Shown here one piece after another: positions 32,340 through 44,149 of a stretch of 64,000 nt of DNA. The position numbers were made by a program, and so were the translations under genes. The DNA comes from Daphnia carinata (taxonomy: Eukaryota > Arthropoda > Branchiopoda > Diplostraca > Daphniidae): NCBI RefSeq assembly GCF_022539665.2, contig NC_081333.1, positions 5,950,971-6,014,970 of the forward strand, in the 5' to 3' direction. The notes beneath the pieces were generated by a model, which worked only from the letters and a program-made list of their open reading frames with translations, was not told the origin of the DNA and ran no database searches. Every line of letters starts with the position of its first letter. Position 1 is the stretch's first letter.

Positions 32340-34240
32340 GATAACCTAAAACACTTTAAGTAGAACTTAAACTCTAACAGGAAAATCACATAAGCACTTA
32401 TCGCATATGAAAAACACCGCATATTACACAACAAATAACCATTAACACTTTCATTGAAACTGAAAACACGGGAATAATAAGCTTGAACACTTTCTTATCA
32501 ACCTGAAAAACACCGCAAAGAATAACGTAAACCACTGCTTATTAAACATGTGACAACACCGCAAAAATAACTGAAAACACTTGTACAGGATACCCCTGTA
32601 GAAAAGACAAGAATTACCTAAAGCAAATATAATGCACCTTAATCATTAAACTAAAAACCATTCAAACGTGGCGGCACCTTACGTCAGTTATGGGTTTCAC
32701 GATGGTTAAAACATCAAAAAAACTAAAACGCACGTCGCTGGACGAACACCGTTGTTATATCTCTATAAGCTGCCTTTGCTTTAACCTCATACCGTATGGT
32801 TTCGCGGCAGGCCATTCATAACCTGTCAGTAAAGATAAAGGAAGGTAAAAGCTAAGAAAGTTAGCTCTCCGATTCCGATTTAACCCATTGACGCGATGGC
32901 TGGGGAAAGACAATGATATTCGAATACTACCTTGCTTGAGAAAGTTAGATCAAAATCCTTCCTAAAAGTATCCATCCTAAAAGTACCCTAAAGTCCCGTT
33001 CATCCATCTAAAAGTTCCCGTTAATACACTGGACGGCCAATGGTTCTGTAAGTAAAAATATAAATAAAATTAACGTATTTCTGTTGTTATACATAAAAGT
33101 TGTTATAATAAATATAAGTGGTCATTCAAAAGCTTACATCGTTAGAATTAGTATAATTTCATTAACATTGAAAAAAGAAATTCAACTTCTTAATAGGACG
33201 GTACATGAAACATAAAATACTAAGCAAAACTTACGTATACATAAACAATTAGCATGTGACTTTCAAAATAAAGATAATTTCATTTAATGTTTAAACGAAA
33301 TAGTGTATAAAGAATTTAATAACCTAAAAGGAACGATGAAATGCAATTTTAAAACGATATACTTTGTTGATATAATGTTCAATGACAAATAAATATTAAA
33401 TCCTAATTTATTTATATATATCCTTATCTATAACATCTGACTTTGTAAATAATATTTAACTTGAATAAAATTTAAACAAATTGTTCTCTACTAATATTTG
33501 CAAACTTAACTTTAAAAAAGGAACGGTGAGAAAAATTGTGAAAACGCTTTACCTTGTTAATAGAATATGCCAGGACAAAATAATAAACTAACAAAAAATC
33601 TATGTATATGTACAAAAATAAAGTGAACTTTGTAACTAACGTATGACTTTGATAACATTTTAATAAATAAGTATTGAATTAAAATTTTAAAAACTTGATA
33701 TTTAATTACAAACGGCGAGGAAAAAATTGTAACATTATACACATATACAATTTGCCATTCAGTTTTGATATAGGCAAGAGAAAATTTAAAACAAATTTTC
33801 CTTTCTGCTCTCCTTTTATTAATAACATGAATGAAACCATTTTTAAAATTTTACGACAGTTTGCACTTTCACACACATGAAGTAACCGTTCCCATTGCAT
33901 AACAAATGAAGCTTTAACTTTCTGCACTTCAATTATTTTAATATACAGTTAATATTTATTTATCTTTAAAGGAGGGAGAGGAATCATCAATTTGCGCACA
34001 GCATGATGGGCGGCGCACGTAAAGCCCTTGCGAAACCCAAGCAAGAAATGGCTAAAAACAAACGGTTATTTGCAATAAACAAAATTTGAATTCAATAAAC
34101 AATAAAAGCGCACTCACAGTTATAATTTATTTGTTTATTATTCACATTGAATCAAAAGAATTCTACGATCGGGTTCAGCTATAGGCGGGTTATATTTTAA
34201 GTTTCGGCAAAAAGCGTAGCTGGGAAATCACATAAACCAT
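32340..34240. other. AT-rich interval without genes
   Basis: A/T content is very high from about 33,040 to 33,960. No recognised coding sequence, RNA gene or repeat shared elsewhere. At 34,255-34,400 there is weak similarity to 22,620-22,700 (TTTTAGTCTTCC...ATCACAGCAAA...GACACAGGCTC), so part of the C/T-rich element family extends here. Confidence 0.4.
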
Positions 34241-35037
34241 TTTTCTAAATATCCGCACGCGCATTTTAGTCTTCCGAATCCTTATCCCACAGATTCACTA
34301 CAGCCGGCGGCGTTTTAGACGTAGTCCCCCCGCCAACCAATCACAGCAAATGTACATTGTGACGGACACAGGCTCCTCAAATTTCTTTGTTTTTTTATAT
34401 AGCATAGATTCGAAATAGTTTGGAAATGGACAACAGATGGCGTTTGACTACAATAAGAAAAAGAACGAAAATATATTTAGCAATCCGTTTTATACAACAT
34501 GGTCTCACTACATGTGTAATAAGTAGTACAGTATCCTGCATAAAAAGAAGAACACCCGATTTTATTTTTAAAAGCCATCTATGGGCAAAATCTACTAATT
34601 CTTGACCTTTTTTAAATAGGGTTAGGGCGGGTTTGGCGCAAAAACGCTATAAGTTGGGAAGGGTAGTTTTAAGTCCAGACACCTTTTGCTAATGCCTCAG
34701 GTGTTACGAAAAATGTCTGGAAAAAGTAGTCTAGTCTTTTTTTGTTAGGGCCCCCAACCCCCATGCCCCAGGCTAAGATGAAAAATATTTAATGAAAAAA
34801 CTATCATCCTCAGTCGCCCACTTTGTTCAACAGCGACTTTACAGCGCGGGAAAAAATTCATCTCAGATCGGGTTTGAACCACTGCAATCCGTATCTGAAT
34901 CCGATCCTATGCCACTGACCTACTACTTTTACTCATTGCTCTCTATACTTTTGCTTATAAAGAGATGTGGAGGATAAAAACAAAAAAGGCATTGCTATAT
35001 GCTGTCGACCATCAGTCAACCAATCAGTCATTATGTT

Positions 35038-35095
35038 GCGTAAGCGGTGAGTATCGGCTTGCGACGCGGGAGATCGGTGTTCAAGACTTCACATA
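35038..35095 (+). repeat. tRNA-like segment in the spacer
   Basis: GCGTAAGCGGTGAGTATCGG is followed by GACGCGGGAGATCGGTGTTCA, similar in layout to the segment at 1,838-1,893 (A box, GCGGGAGA, B box). It does not fold as a complete tRNA, so it is more likely a SINE head than a gene. Confidence 0.45.
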
Positions 35096-35228
35096 GTAAT
35101 TTACTTTTATGCATCATGTCGTTCTGAAGCATCGTTTGTAAATAATATAACTTACAAATAGTAAAAAATTTTCCCCTTCAACCTCCATGAAATAAACGAT
35201 TGTATAGGTATTTATAAGACAATGTCTC

Positions 35229-35297
35229 GGGAAATTGTAGCTCAGTGGTAGAGGTTCGTATTCAGACACGGAAAGCAATGTTTCAATCCCGATGTGA
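35229..35297 (+). repeat. tRNA-derived SINE head
   Basis: A-box TAGCTCAGTGGTAGA and B-box GTTTCAATCCC are spaced as in a tRNA, but the acceptor stem is not complementary. Its inverted, diverged copy is at about 34,862-34,926 in the other arm. Confidence 0.6.
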
Positions 35298-35769
35298 GAC
35301 GAAATTTTTCCCGCGTTGTAAAGTCGCTGTTGAACAAAGTGGGTGACTGGGGATGATATTTTTTTCATTAGATATTTTTCATTTTAGCCTGGGGCATGGG
35401 GGTTTGTGGTCTAAGAAAAAAAGACTAGACTCTACTTTTTCCAGACATTTTTCGTAACACCTGAGGCATTAGCAAAAGGTGTCTGGACTTAAAACTACCC
35501 TTCCCATCTTATAGCGTTTTTGCGCCAAACCCGCCCTAACCCTATTCAAAAAAATTCAAAAATTAATATTTTTTTCCCATAGATGGCTTTTAAAAATAAA
35601 ATCGGGTGTTCTTCTTTTTATGCAGGATACTGTACATAGTCGCAGATGCAATTTTTCCTATTGGCTAAATGCGCTGCACGTTTGTCATGTTTTTTTATGC
35701 ACCTTGTCTTGTGGCCAAAATTTGCTGGGCATTTTGCATTTGGGCAGAAATAAAAAAAACTTGTATTTT

Positions 35770-37770
35770 TCCTTAGATTCAAGCAAAGACGTGATAGATT
35801 GAATGAAATACGAAAAAGCGATCGAATATTAAGCCAATCTGCTGGCACAGGAATGTGATTCCGTTGTATTTACAAACACAAAAGTTCTGGTTCTTCACTT
35901 TCTAATAAAAAGAAGATATTTAATGAAGATAGTATACTGATTGATTGGTGAATTCTTCAAAAGCTTTGGATTGTTGCCCAGTTAAGGCTCAATCCAGTGT
36001 AGCAGTAGAAGACAATCTCGCCCAAGACCACCTTAATTATGATGAAGAACAAGTGAATTTCATTGAGTGCCAAGAATCTTTCATTCATGAAGAACTGAAA
36101 AAAACTTAAACTGTAACATTAAACCGGACTCGAAGAATCAGATTCACTACGACTGGGCTTCTGCCTAACACAATTTTCTTGAAGCTTTCACGTCATCACA
36201 ATTTTTTCATTTTCATCTGCTTGCTAAGCTGACTGCCAAGCATCACTTTCACAGCACTAAATTTGCTGTGGCAATTGTAAGACGAAGAGATGTAAAAAAT
36301 GTGATTTAACTTTTTAGAAATCTCGTCCTTTTCATCTGCGAACTCTCTACAAAGAAGAAACGTCAAAGACTGTGCTACTAGAAGAATTTGTTTCGTCTGG
36401 CCAAATTATTGCTTGTGGTAAGTAGGCTACTTAGAACTATTATTTTTATTTTTTTAATTCTTATTTTATAGCTATTCCAGTTCCATATTTTCCGGTATCG
36501 TTCAGATTTCAAACATGACTGACTGTTATGACATGATGATTGTTTGACAATTTTTTCGTTAACAGCCGGGAAAAGGAGAATAGTCACCGTAACAGAAAGT
36601 GGTATGAGTCATAGGCTATTAAATATGCATTTTATCTTAACTTTCTCCTTACATTAAGAATAAAGGGAGATTTGATCTTCATTCCTTCGTATACAGTGTG
36701 CCATATATAGTAAAAAAAAACGATGCCAACGAGCTGGATTGCGCCGTGTCAGGCTGGTTGTCAACATTGGCAAAAAATGGACCTTATTTTATCTCAAGTG
36801 CATTGCTTAAAATGTGGCAATATTTAAACACCAAGCTTCGGGCACATCGGAGAGAAAGTTTGTTCAAACCCTCTCAGAAATTTCCAAAAGGTCCTATAGA
36901 ATAATTTTTAGTCGACAATTACTTGTCTCAAAATTGCTTTTACGAATCATTTTTATTTATGTAGCGCGCAACAATTGATCGGAGATTGTTTGGCCTGACA
37001 AGCCGCCCATATGACCATCTTTTGTACCTTCTAAACACGCAAATAAATGAAATGGAACCAGTCAAATGCTTGACATGTGGAACATGTCTGTTAGCTATTC
37101 ATGTGGATGGAAACTTGAAACTGTATCGCTGGCGGTCTGCTGTTGTGTGAGAATCATCATTTAGAATTGTACTGTGAAATTAAATTTTTTAATTAATTTT
37201 TTTGATTTGGAAAACTCCGACTGTTTCAAGCGTGAATTTCCCTTCTCTTTTTGCAGATATTGGTATTCTTGACACAATGAAGTTTTTGGATTTGGTTGCC
37301 AAAATTAATGCGATAAAAGTTCCGGTTACTCATAATTTTGTTCACACTCACACGTTCATAAAAATTTACCGTCTATTTAACTAATACAGTATTTACTTTT
37401 TACGACAGAGTAGGTCTAGCAGTAAGGATTCATGTGGCTCCGCTGGGTATAAAGCAGGAAAGGCAGACTCAAATCACAAGAAAGCACTAACTGAAACTGG
37501 AATTGTATTTTGCACTTGCGGTCATGGTATACTTTGGAGAGCTGTGGACATGGACAAGGGAGAATCCTACCGGCCCATCTTGTACCTTCAAGACTTAGCG
37601 TTACAAGAAAAATGCAAAATTTTTTGTTGCGACGTTGTATGCAAATATTGGCTATTTGCTAAAGCCGTTGGAACTAACTTGAAAGCAGAAGATTTAAAAA
37701 AACCGAGGAAATTAATCCATTTCTTAGCCGATTTTATGATAAAACCCACACAATGTTTTGTCAAGTAGCG
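35770..37770 (+). pseudogene. KDZ-type (Kyakuja/Dileera/Zisupton-like) transposase remnant
   Basis: Ordered blocks on the plus strand: acidic N-terminal piece at 35,997-36,110 (EDNLAQDHLNYDEEQ), then 36,690-36,905, then at 37,050-37,150 a cysteine cluster with VKCLTCGTCLLAIHVDGNLK and LYRWRS, then 37,440-37,768 with GIVFCTCGHGILWRAVDMDK, GESYRPILYLQ and FCCDVVCKYWLFA. The Cys cluster followed by HVDGN, the CRHG-like and the (Y/C)D-ACKY-like motifs are known from KDZ transposases. Blocks lie in different frames and are separated by stops or possible introns. The catalytic role cannot be judged from this fragment. Confidence 0.65.
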
Positions 37771-37859
37771 CTAGTTTTGAAAAATTATAGTTGTTTCCTT
37801 CTTTGTTTATTGCAGCTTTTATTTTGGTTTAGCTTTTGTATCAATCAGCGTCAACAACC

Positions 37860-38420
37860 GGCGAGACGACTGGACAGACTAACACCAAAAGGTTTCGTAA
37901 TGGATCCACTACAAAACACATGAGTAATCCAAGTAAGTTTTTATAACTAATCCAAGTCAGTGCTTTTCTTAGAATAATTGGATTTTATTAGACAGAAGGG
38001 ACCATTTAACCGATTGAATGATTTGATTATACATTATAGCTTTTTCCTATTTCAGGCAGAATCCATACTAGCCCAACTTCCATCGGATATCCTTAAGGTA
38101 GAAAAATTTTTACTGAAGAGTTGTTGCTCAACTGCCGAAAATTCTTGAATCCCTCCGGAACGAAGCGTCTAGCTGCTAGAATAGCATTAACACCATGCAA
38201 TCTTACTTTTACTAACAAAATTTTACTAATAAGATAGGTTGATTTTCTTTTCTTTTTGGTTTTATGAGAAGAGGATTACTAAAAAATTTCTTTGGATGTT
38301 GCAAGGAAGGGTCTCGAAATGAAACATGTGCTAATGAAAAATTTAAAAGTTGTATAGCAAAGGAGGCAGGTAATAGGATTGATATAGCAGTAAGGTCATT
38401 CTTAAACCAATAATATTGAT
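37860..38420 (+). other. Interval between KDZ and Gypsy remnants
   Basis: Short coding-like peptide near 37,845-37,930 (SASTTGETTGQTNTKRFRNG) may be the C-terminal part of the KDZ gene. Nothing else recognised. Confidence 0.3.
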
Positions 38421-38429
38421 AATATTTCT

Positions 38430-40680
38430 CAAACGTAAAAACTTTGGGTGGATTCTTTGGGCTTGCTTCATTCTACAGGAAGCTTATCCCGGGTTCTGCT
38501 GTCATGGCACACCCGTTGCATCGATTTTTTTTAAAGGCTAGGAGATGGGGCGGGCGGGGTTCGTGGAGTGGTTGTCGACTGCCCCTGTCCTAGCGCACTT
38601 CGATGAGCGGGAAGATATTGAGATCCAAATAGATACCAGCCTGGTAAGCCTAAGCGCGGTACTGATGCAGCCAGGGGGAAATGGACCACACGTAGCGTTC
38701 GTGAGCCGGCGTCTTCCCAGAAGCAAAGGCTAAGTATCACTTATTGCGGATGTTGCCGGCGTCGGACACAGAACGTGAAAAACAGGTAACGGTGGGGACA
38801 AATAGCTGGGGAGATGGAGGTGAAAATACTTCGAATGATACATGGGACAAGTATATTTGCAAAGACACTTGAAATACAACACAGTTCACTTAGGGTTCGC
38901 GAAGGGAAGCCAGTATTATTGCAGAGCTCCTTCTCGGTAGACGGCGAGGGAACAGACTGCCCGCATGACTGCGAGCACCCCGTCCCCTACCTTTCGGTCT
39001 GCCATCTATCGAGGGAAGGTGGAATAAGGACACTAAGTGGGGATACATGACAGGACATTGTGACGCTCGTAACACAATCTAGAGCATTACAATGCCTAGC
39101 GCTGTCCTGTGCTCTAAAAAAATTACGATGCTACGTGTATGGCCATCCCTTTTCAGTCCGAAATGATAGTTCGGTCGTTACATGGCTATTGAAGGATTTG
39201 ACCGAAAAATTTTCACATTGGATTTTGTCCTTACAGGAATTAGATTTAAGATCCATCCCCTAAAAGCTAGCAAGAATACTGTGGCAGATGTTCTCTCGTG
39301 GAATCCAATTGCACCCCGCTCGGGAACTTACGAATACACGACAGAACATCACGTTAGTTACGTGTTCACAAGCAATTCATACACATCAAGCGAACTGGCA
39401 TACCTGCAACAAGCCGATAACCAGTTACGACCCTTCTTTGAAACCTTTCTTTCTAATCAGATGACCCTATCTGATTTTTTCTTACATAAGGAAGTCTTAT
39501 TTAAGCGTAACGAACAACCCTGTAGTAGAAAGTATTTGCTAGTAGTCCTTCCATTTCGAGGCGAGAAATACTTGCTAATTGTCATGATGATCCAAGAAGT
39601 GGGCATGTGTGGGTGCAAAAAACTTTGTCGCGGGTCTCTGAGCTCTACTGGTGGCCACGGTTGACTGAGTATGTACGAATGTATTTGTTGTCATGCCTGT
39701 ATTGCCAGTGTTATAAACATGGTGCCAGTCTTCCCCGAAGACAATTTCAGCCGATTCCGCCCTCACACGTCCGCTGAGACTTTCGGGATCTACCATCCAG
39801 GATCGTTCAAAGTTACGTCTTCGGGAAGCCGACACATTATTGTGGCAATCGCCTATCTCTCCAAATTAATGGCAAGCCACAGCGGTGCCCAACACTTCTG
39901 CAGAGCCCGTCGTCAACTTAAGAAAAAACAAGATCATAAATCGCCATGGATTTCCGAGACGCATGATAAGTGACCAAGGAGCGGCTTTCACTTGCGGGGA
40001 AATGGAGTCAGCGATGCAGGCGTAGAGGACTAGCCAAGTTTTTTCTACGGACGAACACCCCAAGATGAACGGGCTTGTTGCACATGCAACGCTTACTGCG
40101 TTTGACTGGCCAGAAGATAGACAGGGGATACATCGCGCCTTCACACGCAGAGTGACCGCTTTGTGGGAAGCAGCAAGGGCGATAGTAAAAACCAAACAGG
40201 AGCGAAGAAAACAGCTGGTGAATGCTTGCCACCAAGTCGCAATGTTATATCCACCATAGCTCAATGTTGGCGATCTGGTGCTAGCCCGGCGGCAGATAAA
40301 GAAAAAGGGCCTAACAAAGAAGCTTTTAGCAAAGCTAACAAGCCCATTTTAAGTTATGAAACAAGCTGCACCCACAACTTACCTGGTGGAAGATCTCCCT
40401 GCCCACAGGAAAAAGATGCGCTTCCGACGCTTTAACGCACATGTGTTCCAAATATGACGGTTTCGAGCAAGGAGACATGACGACTGGGAAGAGGCAATCG
40501 AACACGCGCCGGAAATACCCAACGCAAATACAATTCCGGTAGTGCATGATCTTGTGGTAGCACCCACGTTAGAGGAAGAAGACAGGATGCCACCGCAAGC
40601 CGGATCACACAGAGAAAGGAATATTAGACCACCTCAATGGCATGCGGATTTCTTACGCTTCTACCAAAGTGTATGAATAC
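38430..40680 (+). mobile_element. Ty3/Gypsy retrotransposon remnant (RNase H, integrase)
   Basis: Begins inside the RT/RNase H region. STAPVLAHFDEREDIEIQID at 38,579-38,640 is the start of Gypsy RNase H, followed by LSAVLMQPGG and VAFVSRRLPRSK. A segment of about 300 bp (38,750-39,060) then fails to match and looks inserted. RNase H resumes at 39,085 with CALKKLRCYVYGHPFSV and continues to NTVADVLSW. The integrase zone includes GHVWVQKTLSRVSELYWWPR-like sequence near 39,605-39,660 in another frame, and the C-terminal part at 40,260-40,560 has NVGDLVLARRQIKKKG and TTYLVEDLPAHRKKM. Frequent frameshifts and stops show decay. No 5' LTR is seen. 40,681-41,010 may be part of a 3' LTR. Confidence 0.8.
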
Positions 40681-41010
40681 CGGTCCTCGGGTATGGAAGC
40701 CCCGTTATCGCTGTTGCGCAGGTTGTTGCTGTTCCGTTTTTTCTTTAAGTGTTCTTTAGTGTTTGTGTTGATAGCTCTTTAGCACACGTTATGATGCCTT
40801 TTTCTGTTGTTTTGTTCCTAGTCAGCCGTGAGCAAGGAACCGCCCTTATATAATCATCCCCATCGTCCATACAGTTTCCGAATTCCCCTAATATTTGTTT
40901 TAGTCAAAGGAGAGGGAAGGGAAACTAAAAGCACTCACTTCCAATACCGACCGATGTCTCGATGTCTCAGCATATCTCATTAACGACAAGAGGCGTGGGA
41001 GAGGTGCAAT
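40681..41010 (+). other. Possible 3' LTR remnant of the Gypsy element
   Basis: Non-coding sequence directly following the last Gypsy codons, with TTATATAA at about 40,846 that could be an LTR promoter. No partner LTR is available for comparison. Confidence 0.3.
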
Positions 41011-41023
41011 TCCCTCCGTGAGC

Positions 41024-41625
41024 TCAGTGAGAGAGCACACGCACGCTTTGTTCTTTAAAAAATAGCTCTAAAGTCTTTTTGGCTACTCCCTGTGTAAAGT
41101 GTTTTCCTCGCATGTTTCGTATTTGTCCAGATAGCTCATAATACGAGGAAGTTATATTATAAGGTTCTGTATTTATTGATCTGTTGTTGTATCGACAGCC
41201 CACAGGCTCTAACACTTGTAGGAAATAGTGTAATTCCCCCGGTTGTGCGACTTTTTGATAAACGTTTCCTGGAGTTGTTTCGACTTTTAGAGCGATTTTC
41301 ACGAGATCTTGAACGAAATCGGCTGCTTGAGGAGCGAAGACTCGTGAACTATTTTATGCGACTTCGAATGAAACCGAATTTTTGACGACCACTTATTCCA
41401 TTTGCCGATATGCAGAACTAGATCTACTAGAAAGTTTCCTTGACGACATGGTACTTTTCGAGCGGTGAGACCGAGAAAGTACCAGAGAGAAAGTTCTAGG
41501 TGTGGCGAACTTGATGAAAAGTAAATTGTTTCCGCATTTGTGGGACAGTATTCTTCTTCTGCGACTAAGGATTTTCTGGCGTAATATGACTTGATGGGAT
41601 AACCGGAAATCGGTTTTCGTCAAAG
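41024..41625 (-). other. Unassigned open frames, minus strand
   Basis: Two open blocks in different frames: 41,393-41,623 (basic, Ser/Arg-rich) and 41,024-41,302 (ALKVETTPGNVYQKVAQPGE near its start). An intron could link them, but I cannot fix the junction and recognise no domain. May be non-coding. Confidence 0.2.
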
Positions 41626-41814
41626 CTAGAAAAAAAATATTAATTAGTTTAATAAAAAACTATCAAAACCAATTTCATTACCGGTTGTTGACTTTATACG
41701 AAAACAGGCTTGCTCCAGAAACATCTATTTCCCAGTCGGTACGTTCTATAATGTTCCTTTACTCGTCCAATAATGTTTTGCTGCATGGGCAACCATTTTG
41801 GGAAATATGATTGC

Positions 41815-41983
41815 CGGAGAAGTAGGACCTGGAGAAATGGGACCCGGAGATTTAGGACCCCTAAATAGGAACTTGAAAAATAGGATCCGGAGAATTAGGA
41901 CCATATTTTCAAACCTTTTTTACGGGTCCTATTTCTCCATTACGTAGGTCCTATTTCCCCATCATGAGGATCAACTTTCTCCA
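41815..41983. repeat. Head-to-head module array, GGACC variant
   Basis: Forward modules GGAGAAGTAGGACCT, GGAGAAATGGGACCC, GGAGATTTAGGACCC and GGAGAATTAGGACC are followed by reverse modules GGTCCTATTTCTCC and GGTCCTATTTCCCC. Same architecture as the GAAATAGGACT arrays, but the core ends in GGACC rather than GGACT. Confidence 0.75.
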
Positions 41984-41989
41984 ACACAA

Positions 41990-43070
41990 TAGTGATATAA
42001 TTATAAGAGAGCCTAACGGCTTATGTGGGTTTCTGCACTAGAAACAGTGCTATAAATAGCAGGTGTAATTACTCGATAATACCTTTTTTGTTTTCGTTAA
42101 TATTCCTAATATTTTTGCATCATTATATGTTTTATCTGTTGCTTTTTACAGCCTCTTATTTTGCGGGTAAGTAAGTTAGTTTACACAGTATTTGGATTTT
42201 TGCACTTGTCATTTTCTTACTGGTGTTTTCAGGCGTAGCATCATCCTCCCTTTACTGATGTGTTTATTCACTTTTTTTACTTTTTTCTTCGTGCCTCTAT
42301 GGGGGTTCCGGGAGGGCGTTGAAGTGCCCCTTAATAGATTGATAAATAAGAATATTATTATATAAGTGAATTTAAGAAACCTAAGTTTAATAATATAAAA
42401 ACACTAGTTGCGTTTGCGCAAAATATTGTTTCTTACGATGTATATAGCAACGTTGTACTGCAAGCAGAAGAGTGTTACAACCTCCTACTATCTATGAATT
42501 GTTAAATTTGTTTGCTGTAAGCGGTGTTTGTTTGACAGAGGTAAATGACTAGTTTCAGTAAAATTAGAACTTTTTTATTTCCTAGGTTTGGCAGTCTAGT
42601 ACCGTTTAAAGTCATGTTAGAATTACCACCACAGAAGAAAAAATTTTACTTAGAAGAAAGAGTATTTAAAGTGTAGGCAAAATTGTATTTAATGCAGTTG
42701 GAAATTTGACATAGAATACCAATCCTAAATGCTTCTTAGGTGCTTACTTTCAAGGAAAATCATGAAACTACAGCATCACTTATCATGAACCATTTTGGAG
42801 CCAACTTATTGTTAGCTTCCTTATAACTATCATCCTTCTGGTAATCTAGAATTTCACAGGTTCTTTGTTCGTGAAATTTAGGTAATCATTATTCTTATCG
42901 TTCAGATGAAGTGACTGCATTACAGCTGTTAGAGTTATACATCAAGACATTTATCTCAAGACAGAAGCACTCATCTGTAACAGAATTCAAAATACATAAA
43001 CTTACAGGAACACCAATGTTCCAACTCGTTGTTTCTACATTTCAAAAACTCAATAGTAGCATGGCTGGTG
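41990..43070. other. Intergenic interval, no gene recognised
   Basis: AT-rich. The plus frame at 42,911-43,070 encodes an unremarkable peptide before running into the repeat array. No family resemblance. Confidence 0.35.
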
Positions 43071-43080
43071 TTGACCACAA

Positions 43081-43992
43081 GATTGGCGGTGAAATAGGAC
43101 TGAAACGAAATAGGACTGGAGAAATAGGACTGGAAATTTTCAATCTAATTTCTACCGGAGAAATAGGACTGGGAGAAATAGGAATGACTTTTAAAAACTT
43201 TTAGGGCAGTCCTATTTCTCCATGGCATCAGTCCTAATTCTCCTAGGGCATCAGTCCTATTTCTCCTTAGAAATAGTTCTATTTCATTTACCTTGTTCCA
43301 AGGTAAACGATGAGCCCACAATTCGGTAGGCAATGTATTCCGTAAGAGCGCCGGCTTATATCCATTTCTCTTTATCAAAAACCGATGGCGTTTACTCATT
43401 ATTTAAATGGTTCACAAATGTTTTATCTTTTATCCTATTTTTATTTTAATTGCCGGGGAACATGAATTATTTTGAATCTAATAGAGTTCATTTAATAAAA
43501 TATTATTAGAGCAAAATCAGAATATGTAAGAGCTGTATATAACGAAAGATGTATGAAATAGTAAAACATTAGTTCAATTGGAAAAGTTGGTTATGACCAC
43601 ATAATGCGCGATATAAGTAATAAATATTTCTGTAGTATGTCTAATAGTAGTTTGCTAAATGAACTCTATTAAATACAATATAGTTCATGTTCTCCTGTAA
43701 CTTAAATTAAAATAGGAAAAGAAAAAAAAGTTTTGTGAACCATTTATCTAATGAGTTAACACCATCGGTTTTTTAAAAAGAGAAATGGATAGAAGCCGCC
43801 GCTCCCACGTAAAACATTGCGTACCGGATTGGAGGCTCATCGTTCCACGTGGAACAAGGTAAATCAAATAGAAGTATTTCTAAGGAGAAATAGGACTGTC
43901 CTAAAAGTTTTTAAAAGTCAGTCCTATTTCTCCCAGTCCTATTTCTCCGGTAGAAATAGGACTGGAAATTTTCAGTCCTATTTCTCCAGTCC
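43081..43992. mobile_element. GAAATAGGACT-module element, near-complete palindrome
   Basis: Left end GATTGGCGGTGAAATAGGAC at 43,081, forward modules to about 43,190, reverse modules to 43,277, then unique sequence to a centre near 43,570. From there the order is mirrored: AGTTGGTTATG..., ACCATCGGTTTTTTAAAAAG, GATTGGAGGCTCATCGTTCC, modules, ending near 43,992 without the terminal GCCAATC. Inverted matches include AATAGAGTTCATTTA (about 43,480 and 43,670) and ATGGATA/TATCCAT regions. Long-armed foldback or MITE structure; no transposase. Confidence 0.85.
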
Positions 43993-44149
43993 ACGAATTT
44001 CTCACGAATATTAATAGAAAGTTATAGGCTATAACGTGATAGGGCGCAAGTTAGACCTCATTTTCGTAGAACAGAGTTTCCTTCGTTCTTTTGGTTTTTT
44101 GGAGATGGACATTTTTATTGAATTCAATATCGTAAGACACACAAAATGA

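Larger units (their letters stand above)
34526..35635. repeat. Long inverted repeat with tRNA-like sequence in both arms
   Basis: Arms 34,526-34,935 and about 35,222-35,635 are inverted copies, starting GTACAGTATCCTGCA and ending TGCAGGATACTGTAC. Shared landmarks are CGGGTGTTCTTC, GTTAGGGCGGG, TAATGCCTCAGGTGTTACG and CGACTTTACA. Each arm's inner part is tRNA-like: the right arm has TAGCTCAGTGGTAGAG (A box) and TGTTTCAATCCCGATG (B box) at 35,238-35,293. The ~290-bp spacer has a third, weaker tRNA-like stretch. Confidence 0.85.

Noticed and set aside
35229-35297. Functional tRNA gene
   Set aside because: A and B boxes are present but the acceptor stem does not pair and the sequence is part of a diverged inverted repeat.
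42911-43204. Open frame encoding repeated GEIGL peptides
   Set aside because: The peptide is just the translated module array; the same happens at 11,531-11,725 and 43,145-43,399 in other frames.
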